Shown here in pieces: positions 15,960 through 24,066 of a stretch of DNA of 35,722 nt. Location: NCBI GenBank assembly GCA_019637115.1, contig JAHBWH010000076.1, positions 1-35,722 on the forward strand, read 5' to 3'. The position numbers were made by a program, and so were the translations under genes. Within the stretch, counting starts at the first letter, position 1; every line of letters starts with the position of its first letter. The notes under the pieces were generated by a model that worked only from the letters and a program-made list of their open reading frames with translations, was not told the origin of the DNA and searched no databases. This stretch comes from Myxococcales bacterium (GTDB lineage Bacteria > Myxococcota_A > Polyangia > Polyangiales > Houyiibacteriaceae).

Positions 15960-17315
15960 TCAGACCGCGAGCGAGAGTCCGTCCACGCGGATCGGGTGCG
16001 AGATGCCCAGGTAGAAGCGGCTCGGGAAGTAGTGGACCATCTCCGTCGTGCCGTCCGCGACCCGGATCACCTGCGCGTACTCGCTGTTCGTCGACGTCAC
16101 GCAGAGCAGCTCGCCATCCTGCGAGGGGTAGACGCCGAAGATGATCGCGCGGTCGGTCGTCGCGTTCCGCACCTTCAGCGCCTTCCACAGCGTCATCGTC
16201 TCCGCGTCCACGAGGTGCACGATGCTCGGCGCCGTCACCGTGCAGATCAGCTTCCGACCGCGATGCATGAACGTCCAGTGGATCGAGCCCCGCGTGAAGT
16301 CCTCGCGCGTATAGCGCCCGAGGAACTTCGGCCCGTCCGGCGTGAGCCGAAATTTGTCGAGGCTCGCCGGTCCGCAGAACGCGATCGTGTGGATCTCCTC
16401 GATCCGCCAGCCCGTCTCCAGCCACCGCGGGATCCACTCGCGCATCGGGCGGATCGTGAACTTGAAGTTGTGGTTCGAGACGTAGATGACGTGCGGGTCC
16501 TCGCAGTCGATCTCCGCGTGCGCCCCCGTCGTGAGATCGCCGATCTCCCAGTGCCGCCCGCTCTTCAGGTCGACGACGAGCGCCTTCGAGGTGCTGATCG
16601 CGTTCGCGTCGGCGGTGACGTCGATCTGACTCGCGACCGCGTAGCGATGGTCGGGCGTCAGCCGGAAGTCGTCGATCACGTCCGCGTAGATCCCCTCCCA
16701 CTCGAGGTGCATCTCGTCGGTGAGCGTGTCTCTCCGCCAGATCTTCGAGCGGACGGGCCGCTGGCGGTCTTCGAGCCCCCGCCGGAAGAAATCCTCGAGC
16801 GAGTAGGACATGAACCAATCTTGGCGCCCTTCGGCGTCCCAGTAGTGGTGCGACGAGAGGAGATCGCCGCCGATCTCGGGGTCCACGTTCGTGACCGTGC
16901 GCGCGTCGAGGTCCACCTCCACGTAGTCCTTGTGCGCGAGGTGGCCGACGATGAAGCGACCTCCCCCCGCGTGTGTGATCCAATGCGGGGACGAGCCGAA
17001 GTAGAGGAAGAACACCGCGCTCAACCCCGGGGGATGGGGCGGGAAGCGCGAGGCGAGCCCACGGAGCCTCGGAAAATGGCGGTAGCCGAGGCAGCGCTCC
17101 ACGACCTCGTCGTAGAACGCGAGCCCCTTGCGGAGCGAGTCGATCCGCTTGGTGTCGACCACCGTCGCGACCGCGTTGCGCATGTCGAGGAAGTGGTACG
17201 AGTGCCGGAAGGTGTAGCCGTAGCCGTTCGCGAGGCAGAGCACCGAGTCGTGGGGCGTGCGGCACGCCGAGATCGGGCTCGTCGTGAAGTCGGCGGCGAT
17301 GGGGACGTGCTTCAC
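15960..17315 (-). CDS. Unrecognised 451-residue protein, probably beta-propeller-like
   Basis: The protein has many short strand-turn-strand units with Asp/Gly turns and aromatic residues, such as HWITHAGGGRFIVGHLAHKDYVEVD and VIYVSNHNFKFTIRP. This rhythm suggests a beta-propeller without a classic WD40 or Kelch signature. There is no signal peptide or membrane helix, so it is probably cytosolic. Its GTG start overlaps the TGA of the chorismatase-like gene (GTGA, 17312-17315), indicating translational coupling and a shared task. I considered carotenoid/stilbene oxygenases, also seven-bladed propellers, but could not find their four iron-binding His motifs. It could be an enzyme or a binding partner acting on the chorismatase product. 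Function unknown. Confidence 0.6.
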   Translation of the reverse strand: MKHVPIAADFTTSPISACRTPHDSVLCLANGYGYTFRHSYHFLDMRNAVATVVDTKRIDSLRKGLAFYDEVVERCLGYRHFPRLRGLASRFPPHPPGLSAVFFLYFGSSPHWITHAGGGRFIVGHLAHKDYVEVDLDARTVTNVDPEIGGDLLSSHHYWDAEGRQDWFMSYSLEDFFRRGLEDRQRPVRSKIWRRDTLTDEMHLEWEGIYADVIDDFRLTPDHRYAVASQIDVTADANAISTSKALVVDLKSGRHWEIGDLTTGAHAEIDCEDPHVIYVSNHNFKFTIRPMREWIPRWLETGWRIEEIHTIAFCGPASLDKFRLTPDGPKFLGRYTREDFTRGSIHWTFMHRGRKLICTVTAPSIVHLVDAETMTLWKALKVRNATTDRAIIFGVYPSQDGELLCVTSTNSEYAQVIRVADGTTEMVHYFPSRFYLGISHPIRVDGLSLAV

Positions 17316-18472
17316 CGTGCGCTCCTACCGGAGCTCACGTCCGTGACGGCGAGGCAGTCGATCTCGAAGAGCAGATCGTCTCGGCAGACGTCCGCCCACA
17401 CCGGCACGAAGGGGATGTCGTCGAGCTCGAGATGCCGGACGATGCGGCGAAACGAGTCGTAGGCGGCCTCGTCCTTGCAGAACGCGGTGGCATGGCAGAT
17501 GTCGCGCAGCCGCGTCGACTGCCCGTCGAGCAACGACGCGACGTCGAGGATGGTCTCGAGCACCTGCGCCTGCGGATCGCCGACGTGCACGGTCTCACCG
17601 CGCGTGTCGATGCTCGCCGTCCCCGAGATGTAGAGCGTCGGCATGTCGTCGCTCTGGACGCGGACACCACGCGAGAACGACGAGCCGTACTCCCACGCCT
17701 CGTTCTGGCGAGCGTTGTGGATCATCGCGCGCTCTGGCCCTCGGACGGCGAGCACGTCCATGAAGCATTCCTCGCCCTCGGCGCGACGACCGCGGATGCC
17801 CGTGCTGGCGGGGAGCAACCTCACCTCTCGCCCACCGAGCAGACCGAGCTCGCGGAAATACGCGGTGCGCACCCGGTTGAGCTCGCCGTACCACTCCAGG
17901 ATGCGCGGCACGTAGATCCAGGTCCGCACGATGTCGGTCGCCTCGAGCCCCTCCGCCACGAGCAGCGCGACCGCCCGCCGAAACATCCGCTCGGCCTGCG
18001 CGCTCACGTCGCCCGTCTCGTCGCCCCTCACGGGCGCGCCCGAGACCCCGGCGAGATGCACCAGCCGCTCGTCACCCGCGCACATCCGGCGCCCGACGGG
18101 CTCCCCCTCCGCCACGATCGTCTCGACCGTCACGTCCCCACCTGGCACGACCCCGAAGAGCTGCACCCCCGCGAGCGCACCGCCGACGCAGGGCGCCCCA
18201 TCGATGACGGTCGGTCGCGCCTCGGGATCGAAGCCCGCGGACGCGTACCCGCGGCGGCGCGCCGACAAGATCCGATCGTGGTCGGCGAAGCGACCATGGA
18301 TCTTCTCCTGCAGCGCGGCGCATCGCTGCGAAACGGCCGCGCGCCCGAGCTCCGCGAAGACGGCCACGAGGCCCTCGTCGTCGGCGACCGGCGCCGCGAG
18401 GCTCCCCGTGAGGTAGACGTCACGGCGCGCGGGGCGCTGCACCGTGCGGACATGGATGCGTTGCTGACTCAT
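17312..18472 (-). CDS. Chorismatase-like protein (FkbO/Hyg5/XanB2 family, RidA-like fold)
   Basis: The 386-residue protein shows the chorismatase plan: 'RTWIYVPRILEWYGELNRVRTAYF', 'PASTGIRG', 'YGSSFSRGV', 'LYISGTASI' and a C-terminal DVCRDDLLFEID segment. Chorismatases split chorismate into pyruvate plus a dihydroxycyclohexadienoate (FkbO) or 3-hydroxybenzoate (Hyg5), or into 3-/4-hydroxybenzoate (XanB2). Glu370 would be the catalytic Glu. A Cys seven residues before it (Cys363) is the feature I recall from Hyg5-type enzymes, hinting at 3-hydroxybenzoate. A non-enzymatic RidA-type protein is the alternative. The start at ATG 18472 drops an Arg-rich extension. It is coupled to the 451-residue protein downstream and divergent from a chorismate mutase-DAHP synthase gene, which supports the assignment. 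Confidence 0.65.
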   Translation of the reverse strand: MSQQRIHVRTVQRPARRDVYLTGSLAAPVADDEGLVAVFAELGRAAVSQRCAALQEKIHGRFADHDRILSARRRGYASAGFDPEARPTVIDGAPCVGGALAGVQLFGVVPGGDVTVETIVAEGEPVGRRMCAGDERLVHLAGVSGAPVRGDETGDVSAQAERMFRRAVALLVAEGLEATDIVRTWIYVPRILEWYGELNRVRTAYFRELGLLGGREVRLLPASTGIRGRRAEGEECFMDVLAVRGPERAMIHNARQNEAWEYGSSFSRGVRVQSDDMPTLYISGTASIDTRGETVHVGDPQAQVLETILDVASLLDGQSTRLRDICHATAFCKDEAAYDSFRRIVRHLELDDIPFVPVWADVCRDDLLFEIDCLAVTDVSSGRSAR

Positions 18473-18863
18473 CGTTCTGCTGGGCCTCCGGGTCGCGACG
18501 CGCCCTTCTCCACCCCGAGCCTTTCGGGACGAGAGGAACACGTTTCATAGACTGAACTCTCGGCTCACGTGTCTTCTGTATGCACGCAACACCGAACGAG
18601 ACGGCTAGCACGCGACACCAGACGAGCGATCTCATCCTTGATTGACCGCAACGACACCGATAGAACGCGTGCTAACCTCGATCGCCGGCGAGCGACCGCG
18701 CCAGACGCGCCCGGACGCCTCCCGAAGCCTCGAAAGACCGCAAAAACGAGGACACCGACCGACACGGAGCCGGTCGTTCGACACCTCCGCGGCCCGCTCG
18801 AGGCGAAGGCAGCTTGCGTCGCGACAACCAACCGCCCACGCCACACGTTAGCGTGCGCCTCCC
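18473..18863. other. 391-bp divergent intergenic region
   Basis: This stretch has visibly lower GC than its surroundings and no convincing coding pattern. It separates the chorismatase-like operon from the DAHP synthase gene and must hold promoters for both. Apart from the promoter candidate at 18638-18666, a 6-bp stem CGACCG/CGGTCG at about 18758-18778 lies in the leader of the DAHP synthase gene. I saw no leader peptide rich in aromatic codons and no clear terminator/antiterminator pair. Confidence 0.45.
18638..18666 (+). promoter_or_regulatory. Candidate sigma-70-type promoter
   Basis: TTGATT and TAGAAC are separated by 17 bp, each matching 4 of 6 consensus bases. It points toward the chorismate mutase-DAHP synthase gene, implying a leader of about 190 nt. 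It was found by eye, and in GC-rich DNA such matches can occur by chance. Confidence 0.3.
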
Positions 18864-20021
18864 ATGCACGGGACGGCAAACGCAGAACGGCTCATCTCTC
18901 TACGGACCGACGTCGAGCGCCTCAGCCTCGACATCCTCCGGCTCTTGAATCATCGAATTCGCGCCGTTCGCGAGATCGGCACGCTGAAGATCGCCGACGG
19001 GATGCCGCTCCGCGACCGGGAGCGCGAGGAGGCGTTGCTCCGGCGGCTGAGCGCGGACAACGAGGGCCCGCTCGACGAGCCCGCCATGCGCGACGTGTTC
19101 CATCGCATTCTCGAGGCGGGCGTTCGACTGGTCCGCTCGGGCCGCCCCGACGGCCTGCGCGTCGAAGCGGACGAGCTCCGCCGCCCCCTGCGCGCCGGAG
19201 GCCATACGCTGGACGGGCTCGCCTACGTCGCGGGTCCCTGCGCCATCGAGAGCGAGGCCCAGCTCGACGCCACCGCGGCGCGTCTCGCCGCGCTCGGCGT
19301 GCGCTTCCTCCGCGGCGGCACCTTCAAACCCCGGACGTCTCCCTACAGCTTCCAGGGGCTCGGGGCGCCGGCCGTGCGCATGCTCCGCGACGCCGGGGAG
19401 CGCCACGGGCTCGCGACCATCACGGAGGTCACGAGCCCCACTCAGGTCGAGCTCGTCGCCGAGCACGTCGACGTCCTGCAGGTGGGCGCGCGCAACATGT
19501 ACAACTACGAGCTGCTCCGCGAGCTCGGCCGCGCCGGCCGGCCGGTGCTCCTCAAGCGTGGCCTCTCGGCGACGATCGAAGAGTGGCTCCTCGCCGCCGA
19601 GCACCTCTCGGTCTCCGGCGCCGAGCAGATCGTGCTCTGCGAGCGAGGGATCCGCGGCTTCGACCGCGAGACGCGCTTCTCACTCGATCTCTCGAGCGTG
19701 CCCGTGCTCGCGCAGCGCACCGGCCTCCCCGTCATGGTCGACGTCAGCCACGCCGCCGGCCGCCGAGACATCCTCCTCCCACTCACCCGCGCCGCCTTCG
19801 CGGTCGGCGCCTGCGCGGTGATGCTCGAGGTCCACCCCGACCCCGACTCCGCCCTCTCGGACGCCGAGCAGCAGCTCTCGTTCGACGCCTTCGAGGCGCT
19901 CGTCCGCGCGGTCCCGCGCGATCTCGCCTCCGCCGCGATGGAGCTCGCGCGCGCGCTCCCCCACCCGGCCGAGGGGCGCGCTCACGCGACGAGCGCGGGC
20001 GCAGCCATCTCCGCGCCCTGA
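18864..20021 (+). CDS. Chorismate mutase-DAHP synthase fusion
   Basis: The 385-residue protein fuses an AroQ-type chorismate mutase (about 10-92: LRTDVERLSLDILRLLNHR, with KIADGMPLRDREREEALLRRL) to a class I-beta DAHP synthase (about 115-350). The synthase part shows GPCAIES (124-130), GGTFKPRTSPYSFQG (151-165), GARNMYNYELL, KRGLSATIEEWL, CERGIRGF and DVSHAAGRRD. It makes the first shikimate-pathway intermediate, and its mutase domain either converts chorismate to prephenate or serves as the feedback-sensing domain. The ATG at 18864 lacks an obvious ribosome site. The last codons run into a tandem repeat array that also holds the stop codon. Next to a chorismatase gene, it would raise chorismate supply for a dedicated pathway. 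It may instead be the housekeeping enzyme. Confidence 0.88.
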   Translation: MHGTANAERLISLRTDVERLSLDILRLLNHRIRAVREIGTLKIADGMPLRDREREEALLRRLSADNEGPLDEPAMRDVFHRILEAGVRLVRSGRPDGLRVEADELRRPLRAGGHTLDGLAYVAGPCAIESEAQLDATAARLAALGVRFLRGGTFKPRTSPYSFQGLGAPAVRMLRDAGERHGLATITEVTSPTQVELVAEHVDVLQVGARNMYNYELLRELGRAGRPVLLKRGLSATIEEWLLAAEHLSVSGAEQIVLCERGIRGFDRETRFSLDLSSVPVLAQRTGLPVMVDVSHAAGRRDILLPLTRAAFAVGACAVMLEVHPDPDSALSDAEQQLSFDAFEALVRAVPRDLASAAMELARALPHPAEGRAHATSAGAAISAP

Positions 20022-20118
20022 GCGCGACCCTCTCCGCGCCTCGAGCGCCCATCTCCGCGCCTCGAGCGCGCCCACCTCCGCGCCTGAGCGCGCCATCTCC
20101 GCGCCCTGAGCGCGCCCT
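20005..20118. repeat. Degenerate tandem repeat array, about five units of 22-24 bp
   Basis: Units of the form CATCTCCGCGCC(CT/TC)GAGCGCGC recur five times with small length and base changes. The first unit contains the last codons and the stop codon of the DAHP synthase gene. The array fills most of the gap to the U32-family gene. It is too short, too variable and without spacers for a CRISPR array. Confidence 0.75.
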
Positions 20119-20177
20119 GACCCGAGTCGTTCGATCCGCGCTGCGCCGCGACGCGCGGATCCGTGAAAGGAGCCCCC

Positions 20178-21536
20178 GTGAGGCTGAGCGTTGCATGCAA
20201 TTTCGACGAGGAGCTGCTCGATGGCCTCGTCGGTCATCCCGTCTACGAGGTCTACGGCAAGGTGACCCGCGACCACGCGGGGGGAGGCCGCCCGTCCTTC
20301 TACCTGCCGCAGGTCGACCGGCCGATGGTCGAGCGTTGGGTTCGCGAGACCCACGCCCGCGGCATCGAGTTCAACTACCTCATGAACGCCTCGTGCATGG
20401 GGAACGCCGAGTACACGCGCGAGGGTCAGCGCCACATCCGCGACACCCTCGACTGGATCTCGGAGATCGGCTGCGACAGCGTCACCGTCGCGACGATCTT
20501 CATGCTGCAGATCGTCAAGCGGTCCTACCCCAAGCTCAAGGTCCGCATCAGCGCGCATCGCTTCACCGACAGCGTCCGCAAGGCGCGCTTCTGGGAGGAC
20601 CACGGCGCGGACTGCATCGTGCTCAACGAGACCGCCTTCGCGCGCGAGTTCGCCGCGCTGCGCGCGATCCGAGAGGCCGTGAAGTGCGACCTCTCGCTCA
20701 TCGTCAACAACTCCTGCCGGCAGGATTGCGCGATCGCGGGCACGCACGCGACGAGCCTGAGCCACGGGTCGCAGCTCCAGAGCCGCGGGCTGCCGCTCGA
20801 CTATCACATGCTCTTCTGCCTCGACTACCGCCTGCGCGAGCCGGTGAACTACGTCCGCGCCAACTGGATCCGCCCCGAGGACCTCCACCACTACGAGGCG
20901 ATGGGCATCGACAACTTCAAGATCGTCGAGCGGAACACGCCGACGCCCGAGCTCCTCCGCCGCGTCCGCGCCTACGCGGCGCGCCGCTACGACGGAAACT
21001 TCTTCGACCTGGTGCTCCCCTTCGCCTACCCCGAGGAGGCGTACACCACGCGCGCCTCGCGCGACGCGTACAGCCTGAGGCGGGCCGCGAAGTACTTCGG
21101 CAAGCCGAGCCTGTTGAACGTCACGAAGGTCCCCAAGCTCGTCGCCCTCGGCAAGCGGCAGGGGCTGCTCTACCCGCGCCGCGGCGAGTCGGGCCTTCAC
21201 CTCGACAACCGCAAGCTCGACGGCTTCATCGATCGCTTCCTCTCGGACTCGTGCGTCGACGTCGACTGCGAAGAGTGCCGCTACTGCCACGACTTCGCGG
21301 ACCGCGCGCTCACCATCGACCCGAGCTACCGCGAGGAGGTCCTCGCGATGTACCGCGACCTCTTCGAGGACATGCACAGCGGCCCCTTCTGGGAGAAGCC
21401 GCGTCCCCGCGACTTCGTCGAAGTGGGCCGACTGACCATGCGCGCCGCACGGCGCGCCGCGGGCCGCGTCGTCCCCGCCCTCGCGCCGACGGAGGACCAC
21501 CTCCCCCACGTCGGCTGCCCCGCCGCCGAGCGATGA
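20178..21536 (+). CDS. U32-family protein with conserved cysteines (UbiU/UbiV/TrhP-like)
   Basis: The 452-residue protein has the TIM-barrel layout of the 'peptidase U32' family, including VRISAHRFTDSVRKARFWEDHGADCIVLN (about 122-150). Cys180 and Cys184 (NNSCRQDC) and Cys214 could bind an iron-sulfur cluster. A C-terminal group, Cys359, 364, 367 and 370 (DCEECRYC), could bind a second cluster or zinc. Known relatives are oxygen-independent hydroxylases (UbiU/UbiV) and RNA hydroxylases (TrhP, RlhA), not proven peptidases. The GTG at 20178 is preceded by AAAGGAG at 6 bases. A GTG 15 bases upstream would put the ribosome site inside the gene. Following the chorismate mutase-DAHP synthase gene on the same strand, it may hydroxylate a chorismate-derived ring. 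That function is inference. Confidence 0.6.
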   Translation: MRLSVACNFDEELLDGLVGHPVYEVYGKVTRDHAGGGRPSFYLPQVDRPMVERWVRETHARGIEFNYLMNASCMGNAEYTREGQRHIRDTLDWISEIGCDSVTVATIFMLQIVKRSYPKLKVRISAHRFTDSVRKARFWEDHGADCIVLNETAFAREFAALRAIREAVKCDLSLIVNNSCRQDCAIAGTHATSLSHGSQLQSRGLPLDYHMLFCLDYRLREPVNYVRANWIRPEDLHHYEAMGIDNFKIVERNTPTPELLRRVRAYAARRYDGNFFDLVLPFAYPEEAYTTRASRDAYSLRRAAKYFGKPSLLNVTKVPKLVALGKRQGLLYPRRGESGLHLDNRKLDGFIDRFLSDSCVDVDCEECRYCHDFADRALTIDPSYREEVLAMYRDLFEDMHSGPFWEKPRPRDFVEVGRLTMRAARRAAGRVVPALAPTEDHLPHVGCPAAER

Positions 21537-21548
21537 CCCGCCGTCGCC

Positions 21549-21812
21549 TCACCGCCCCGACGCGCGCACCTCGCAGCCGTGGCAACGCGTCGCCTCCGGC
21601 CTCGCGACGAGCCGTCGATGGCCGATCGGCTCGTTGCAGACGGCGCACTCGCCGTCGGTGTCTTGCTCGGAGCGCGCGAGCGCGGAGCGAAGCAGCGTGA
21701 TGCGCTGCTGCCCCCGCTTCTGACGCGCGCTCGCTGCTGTTGGAGCGCGTTCACCCGCGAGAGGCGGCCGATCGAGAGCCCCCAACCTCGAAGTCGGGCG
21801 AGACGCCGTCAA
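21549..21812 (-). CDS. DksA/TraR-type C4 zinc-finger protein (possibly frameshifted)
   Basis: The 87-residue frame ends in a textbook DksA/TraR zinc finger: Cys56, 59, 77 and 80, with CNEPIGHRRLVARPEATRCHGC. Such proteins bind the RNA polymerase secondary channel and adjust transcription. The apparent TTG start overlaps the TGA of the aldolase-dehydrogenase gene. The first 30 codons have a poor codon pattern for this genome. An alternative frame upstream of about 21730 reads LSRVNALQQQ, the coiled-coil style expected before the finger, so a frameshift there is likely. Without correction the protein lacks a proper coiled coil. It is last in a minus-strand pair. Confidence 0.55.
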   Translation of the reverse strand: MTASRPTSRLGALDRPPLAGERAPTAASARQKRGQQRITLLRSALARSEQDTDGECAVCNEPIGHRRLVARPEATRCHGCEVRASGR

Positions 21813-23842
21813 CGCGGGGAGGCGGCGGGGTTGCCGCCGTCCACCGTGACGGTGCAGCCCGTCGTGCTCCGCGCGCAGGCCAAGAAGAAGAACGCCTCGG
21901 CGACGTCGTCCGCGCTGACCTCGCGGCGCAGCAGGTTGCTCCGGAAGTACGCGTCCGGGTCGAGGCCGCGCGCCGCCGCCCGCGCCGCCACGAAGTCGGG
22001 CGGCAGCAGGGCGGTGCGCACGCGGTCCGCGTTGACGGCGTTGCTGCGGATCCCCGCCTCACCCTGCTCGACCGCGTAGAGCTTCATGAGCGCGATCAGC
22101 GCCGCCTTCGCGCTCGCGTAGGGCCCGAAGCCCGGCCCCGGGTCGAACGCCGCCTTGGACGCGTTGAAGAGCAGGAACCCACCCCGCCCCTGCGCGCGCA
22201 TCACCTTCGTCGCCGCCGCCGCGAGCGTCTGGTGCGCGAAGAGGTTCACCTCGAAGCTGTGGCGCAGCGTCTCGTCGTCGACCTCGTGCATCCGCCCCTG
22301 CGGCGCCGTGCCGGCGTTGCTCACGATCCCGTCGAGCCCGCCGAACGCCTCGATCGCGAGCGTGACCGCGCCCCGCAACGCCTCGGCGTGGGTGACGTCG
22401 AGCGCCACGTGCCGCGCCCCGAGCGCGCTCGCCAGCGGCGCGAGCGCGCCCTCGTCGCGGTCGACGAGCACGAGCTGCGCGCCCTCCCTCGCGAAGCGTC
22501 GCGCGCACGCCCCGCCGATCCCGCTCGCCGCGCCCGTGACGATCACCACGCGGCCCTCGAGCGCGCGGCTCGCGGCCTTGCCGAGCTTCGCCTGCTCGAG
22601 CGACCAATACTCCATGTCGAAGAGATCGCCGAGCGGCAGCACCTCGTAGCGCCCCACGGCCTCGGCCATCTCGACGATGTCCACGAGGTGCTCGTGCAGG
22701 TCCGCCGCAACGCGCGCCTCCTTCGGGCTCGCGCCGGCGGTGACCAGCCCGACGCCGGGGACGAGTATGACGCGCGGATCGGGATCGAGCGGCCGCACCG
22801 TCCGCCCCTTGGCCGCCGCCTCGCGCGCCACGTACGCCTCGTAAGCCTCGCGATAACGAGCGAGCCGCTCGTCCACGTGCGCCCGGAGCGCGTCGTCGTC
22901 CATCTCGGGTGTCGGCGCGAGCAGGAGCGGCACGCGCTTGGTGCGGATCACGTGATCCGGAGTCGGCACGCCGCGCTGCGAGACGTCCGCGAGATCTTCG
23001 CGCGCGAGATAAGCGTCGATCGCCTCGCTCTGCCGCCGGTGGAGCACCACCCGGCGGGCGTCGCTCGAGAGCGCGCCCCGCAGGATCGGCGCGAGGCGCG
23101 CCCACGCGAAGGCAGCGGGCGCACGGCGCGGGACGGAGATCCGCGCGCGGCGGGCGGCGACGAAGCGCTCGGCCCGGTCGACCATCTCCACGTGCGCCTC
23201 GTACGACGCGCGCGCCGTCTCCCCCCACGTGAAGAGGCCGTGCCGGAGCAGCAAGAGCCCGCGCGCGCTCGGGTGCGCCTCAGCGACCTCAGCCGCGAGC
23301 TTGGCGAGCGCGAAGCCCGGCATGACGTAGGGGACGACGCCAAGCGCGTCCCCGAAGACCTCCGCGGCGATCGCGTCGGCCTCGGGCTGGTCGACGAGCG
23401 CGAGGATCGCGTCGGCGTGGGAGTGATCGATGAACTTCGCTGGCAGAAAGGCGTGGAGCAGGGTCTCCACCGAAGGGTTCGGCGCGCTCGCGTCCAGCAG
23501 GCGCGTCCGCTGAGCGTTCACCATCGCCTCGTCGTCGAGCGCCGCGCGCGCGCGCAGGGCGCGCAGACCCTCGAGGCGCACCGCGGGCAGGCCCGCGGGC
23601 TCGATCTCGCCGAGGTCCCAGCCGCTCCCCTTCACGCAGAGCACCTCGACCGCGGAGCCCGTGTCGTCCTCGAGCGTCGTCTTCACCGAGGTGTTGCCGC
23701 CCCCATGGAGCACCAGCGACGGATCGCGCCCGATGAGCCGCGAGGTGTAGACCCGCAACGCGACGTCCGCGTTGCTGCCGGGCAGCGCGCCGAAGCGGTC
23801 GAGGTAGGTCTGGGCTTCTTCGTCGGAGTAGCGGCTCTGCAT
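21809..23842 (-). CDS. Bifunctional class II aldolase/short-chain dehydrogenase (rhamnulose-1-phosphate aldolase-type)
   Basis: The 677-residue protein joins an N-terminal class II aldolase/adducin domain to a C-terminal short-chain dehydrogenase (about 430-677). The aldolase part shows HGGGNTSVK (46-54), the metal-binding FIDHSHADAI segment and LLRHGLFTWGE. The dehydrogenase part shows TGAASGIGG for NAD(P), NAG, and an active-site Tyr-x3-Lys in GPYASAKAAL. This is the plan of RhaD/RhaEW-type fusions, which cleave a ketose-1-phosphate such as rhamnulose-1-phosphate and oxidise the resulting lactaldehyde. No rhamnose isomerase, kinase or transporter gene is beside it, so the sugar is uncertain. 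The ATG at 23842 has a CGGAG ribosome site. Confidence 0.82.
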   Translation of the reverse strand: MQSRYSDEEAQTYLDRFGALPGSNADVALRVYTSRLIGRDPSLVLHGGGNTSVKTTLEDDTGSAVEVLCVKGSGWDLGEIEPAGLPAVRLEGLRALRARAALDDEAMVNAQRTRLLDASAPNPSVETLLHAFLPAKFIDHSHADAILALVDQPEADAIAAEVFGDALGVVPYVMPGFALAKLAAEVAEAHPSARGLLLLRHGLFTWGETARASYEAHVEMVDRAERFVAARRARISVPRRAPAAFAWARLAPILRGALSSDARRVVLHRRQSEAIDAYLAREDLADVSQRGVPTPDHVIRTKRVPLLLAPTPEMDDDALRAHVDERLARYREAYEAYVAREAAAKGRTVRPLDPDPRVILVPGVGLVTAGASPKEARVAADLHEHLVDIVEMAEAVGRYEVLPLGDLFDMEYWSLEQAKLGKAASRALEGRVVIVTGAASGIGGACARRFAREGAQLVLVDRDEGALAPLASALGARHVALDVTHAEALRGAVTLAIEAFGGLDGIVSNAGTAPQGRMHEVDDETLRHSFEVNLFAHQTLAAAATKVMRAQGRGGFLLFNASKAAFDPGPGFGPYASAKAALIALMKLYAVEQGEAGIRSNAVNADRVRTALLPPDFVAARAAARGLDPDAYFRSNLLRREVSADDVAEAFFFLACARSTTGCTVTVDGGNPAASPR

Positions 23843-24066
23843 GTTCGCTCCGTCTCAGGTCTACCAGCAGACGCCGCCGCCGACCGGCGCTTTCTGCCCC
23901 GCGCCTCCTGCGCTCCTGCGCCGCATGTGTCGGCGCCCTCGTCGCTGGATCGAGCGCAAACGAGGCGCGAGATCGCGGTGATAACGTCCGCGGCGATCGA
24001 ATCAGCGTCTCGAACGCGCGTCGCGGCCCACGCCTCGGCGATGGCCTCCGCAATGAGGGAGAGAAC

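Noticed and set aside
15960-17315. Carotenoid/stilbene cleavage oxygenase
   Set aside because: The propeller-like rhythm fits, but the four conserved iron-binding His motifs of that family could not be found.
18640-18660. FNR-like site TTGATTGACCGCAA upstream of the DAHP synthase gene
   Set aside because: Only the left half-site fits and the right half lacks ATCAA, so it is better read as part of a possible -35 element.
20005-20118. CRISPR-like array
   Set aside because: The units are contiguous and variable, with no unique spacers and no cas genes.
18569-21700. 1043-codon plus-strand open frame across the DAHP synthase and U32 genes
   Set aside because: It is an out-of-frame shadow, almost only Arg, Ala, Pro and Gly, while two well-motivated genes use another frame.
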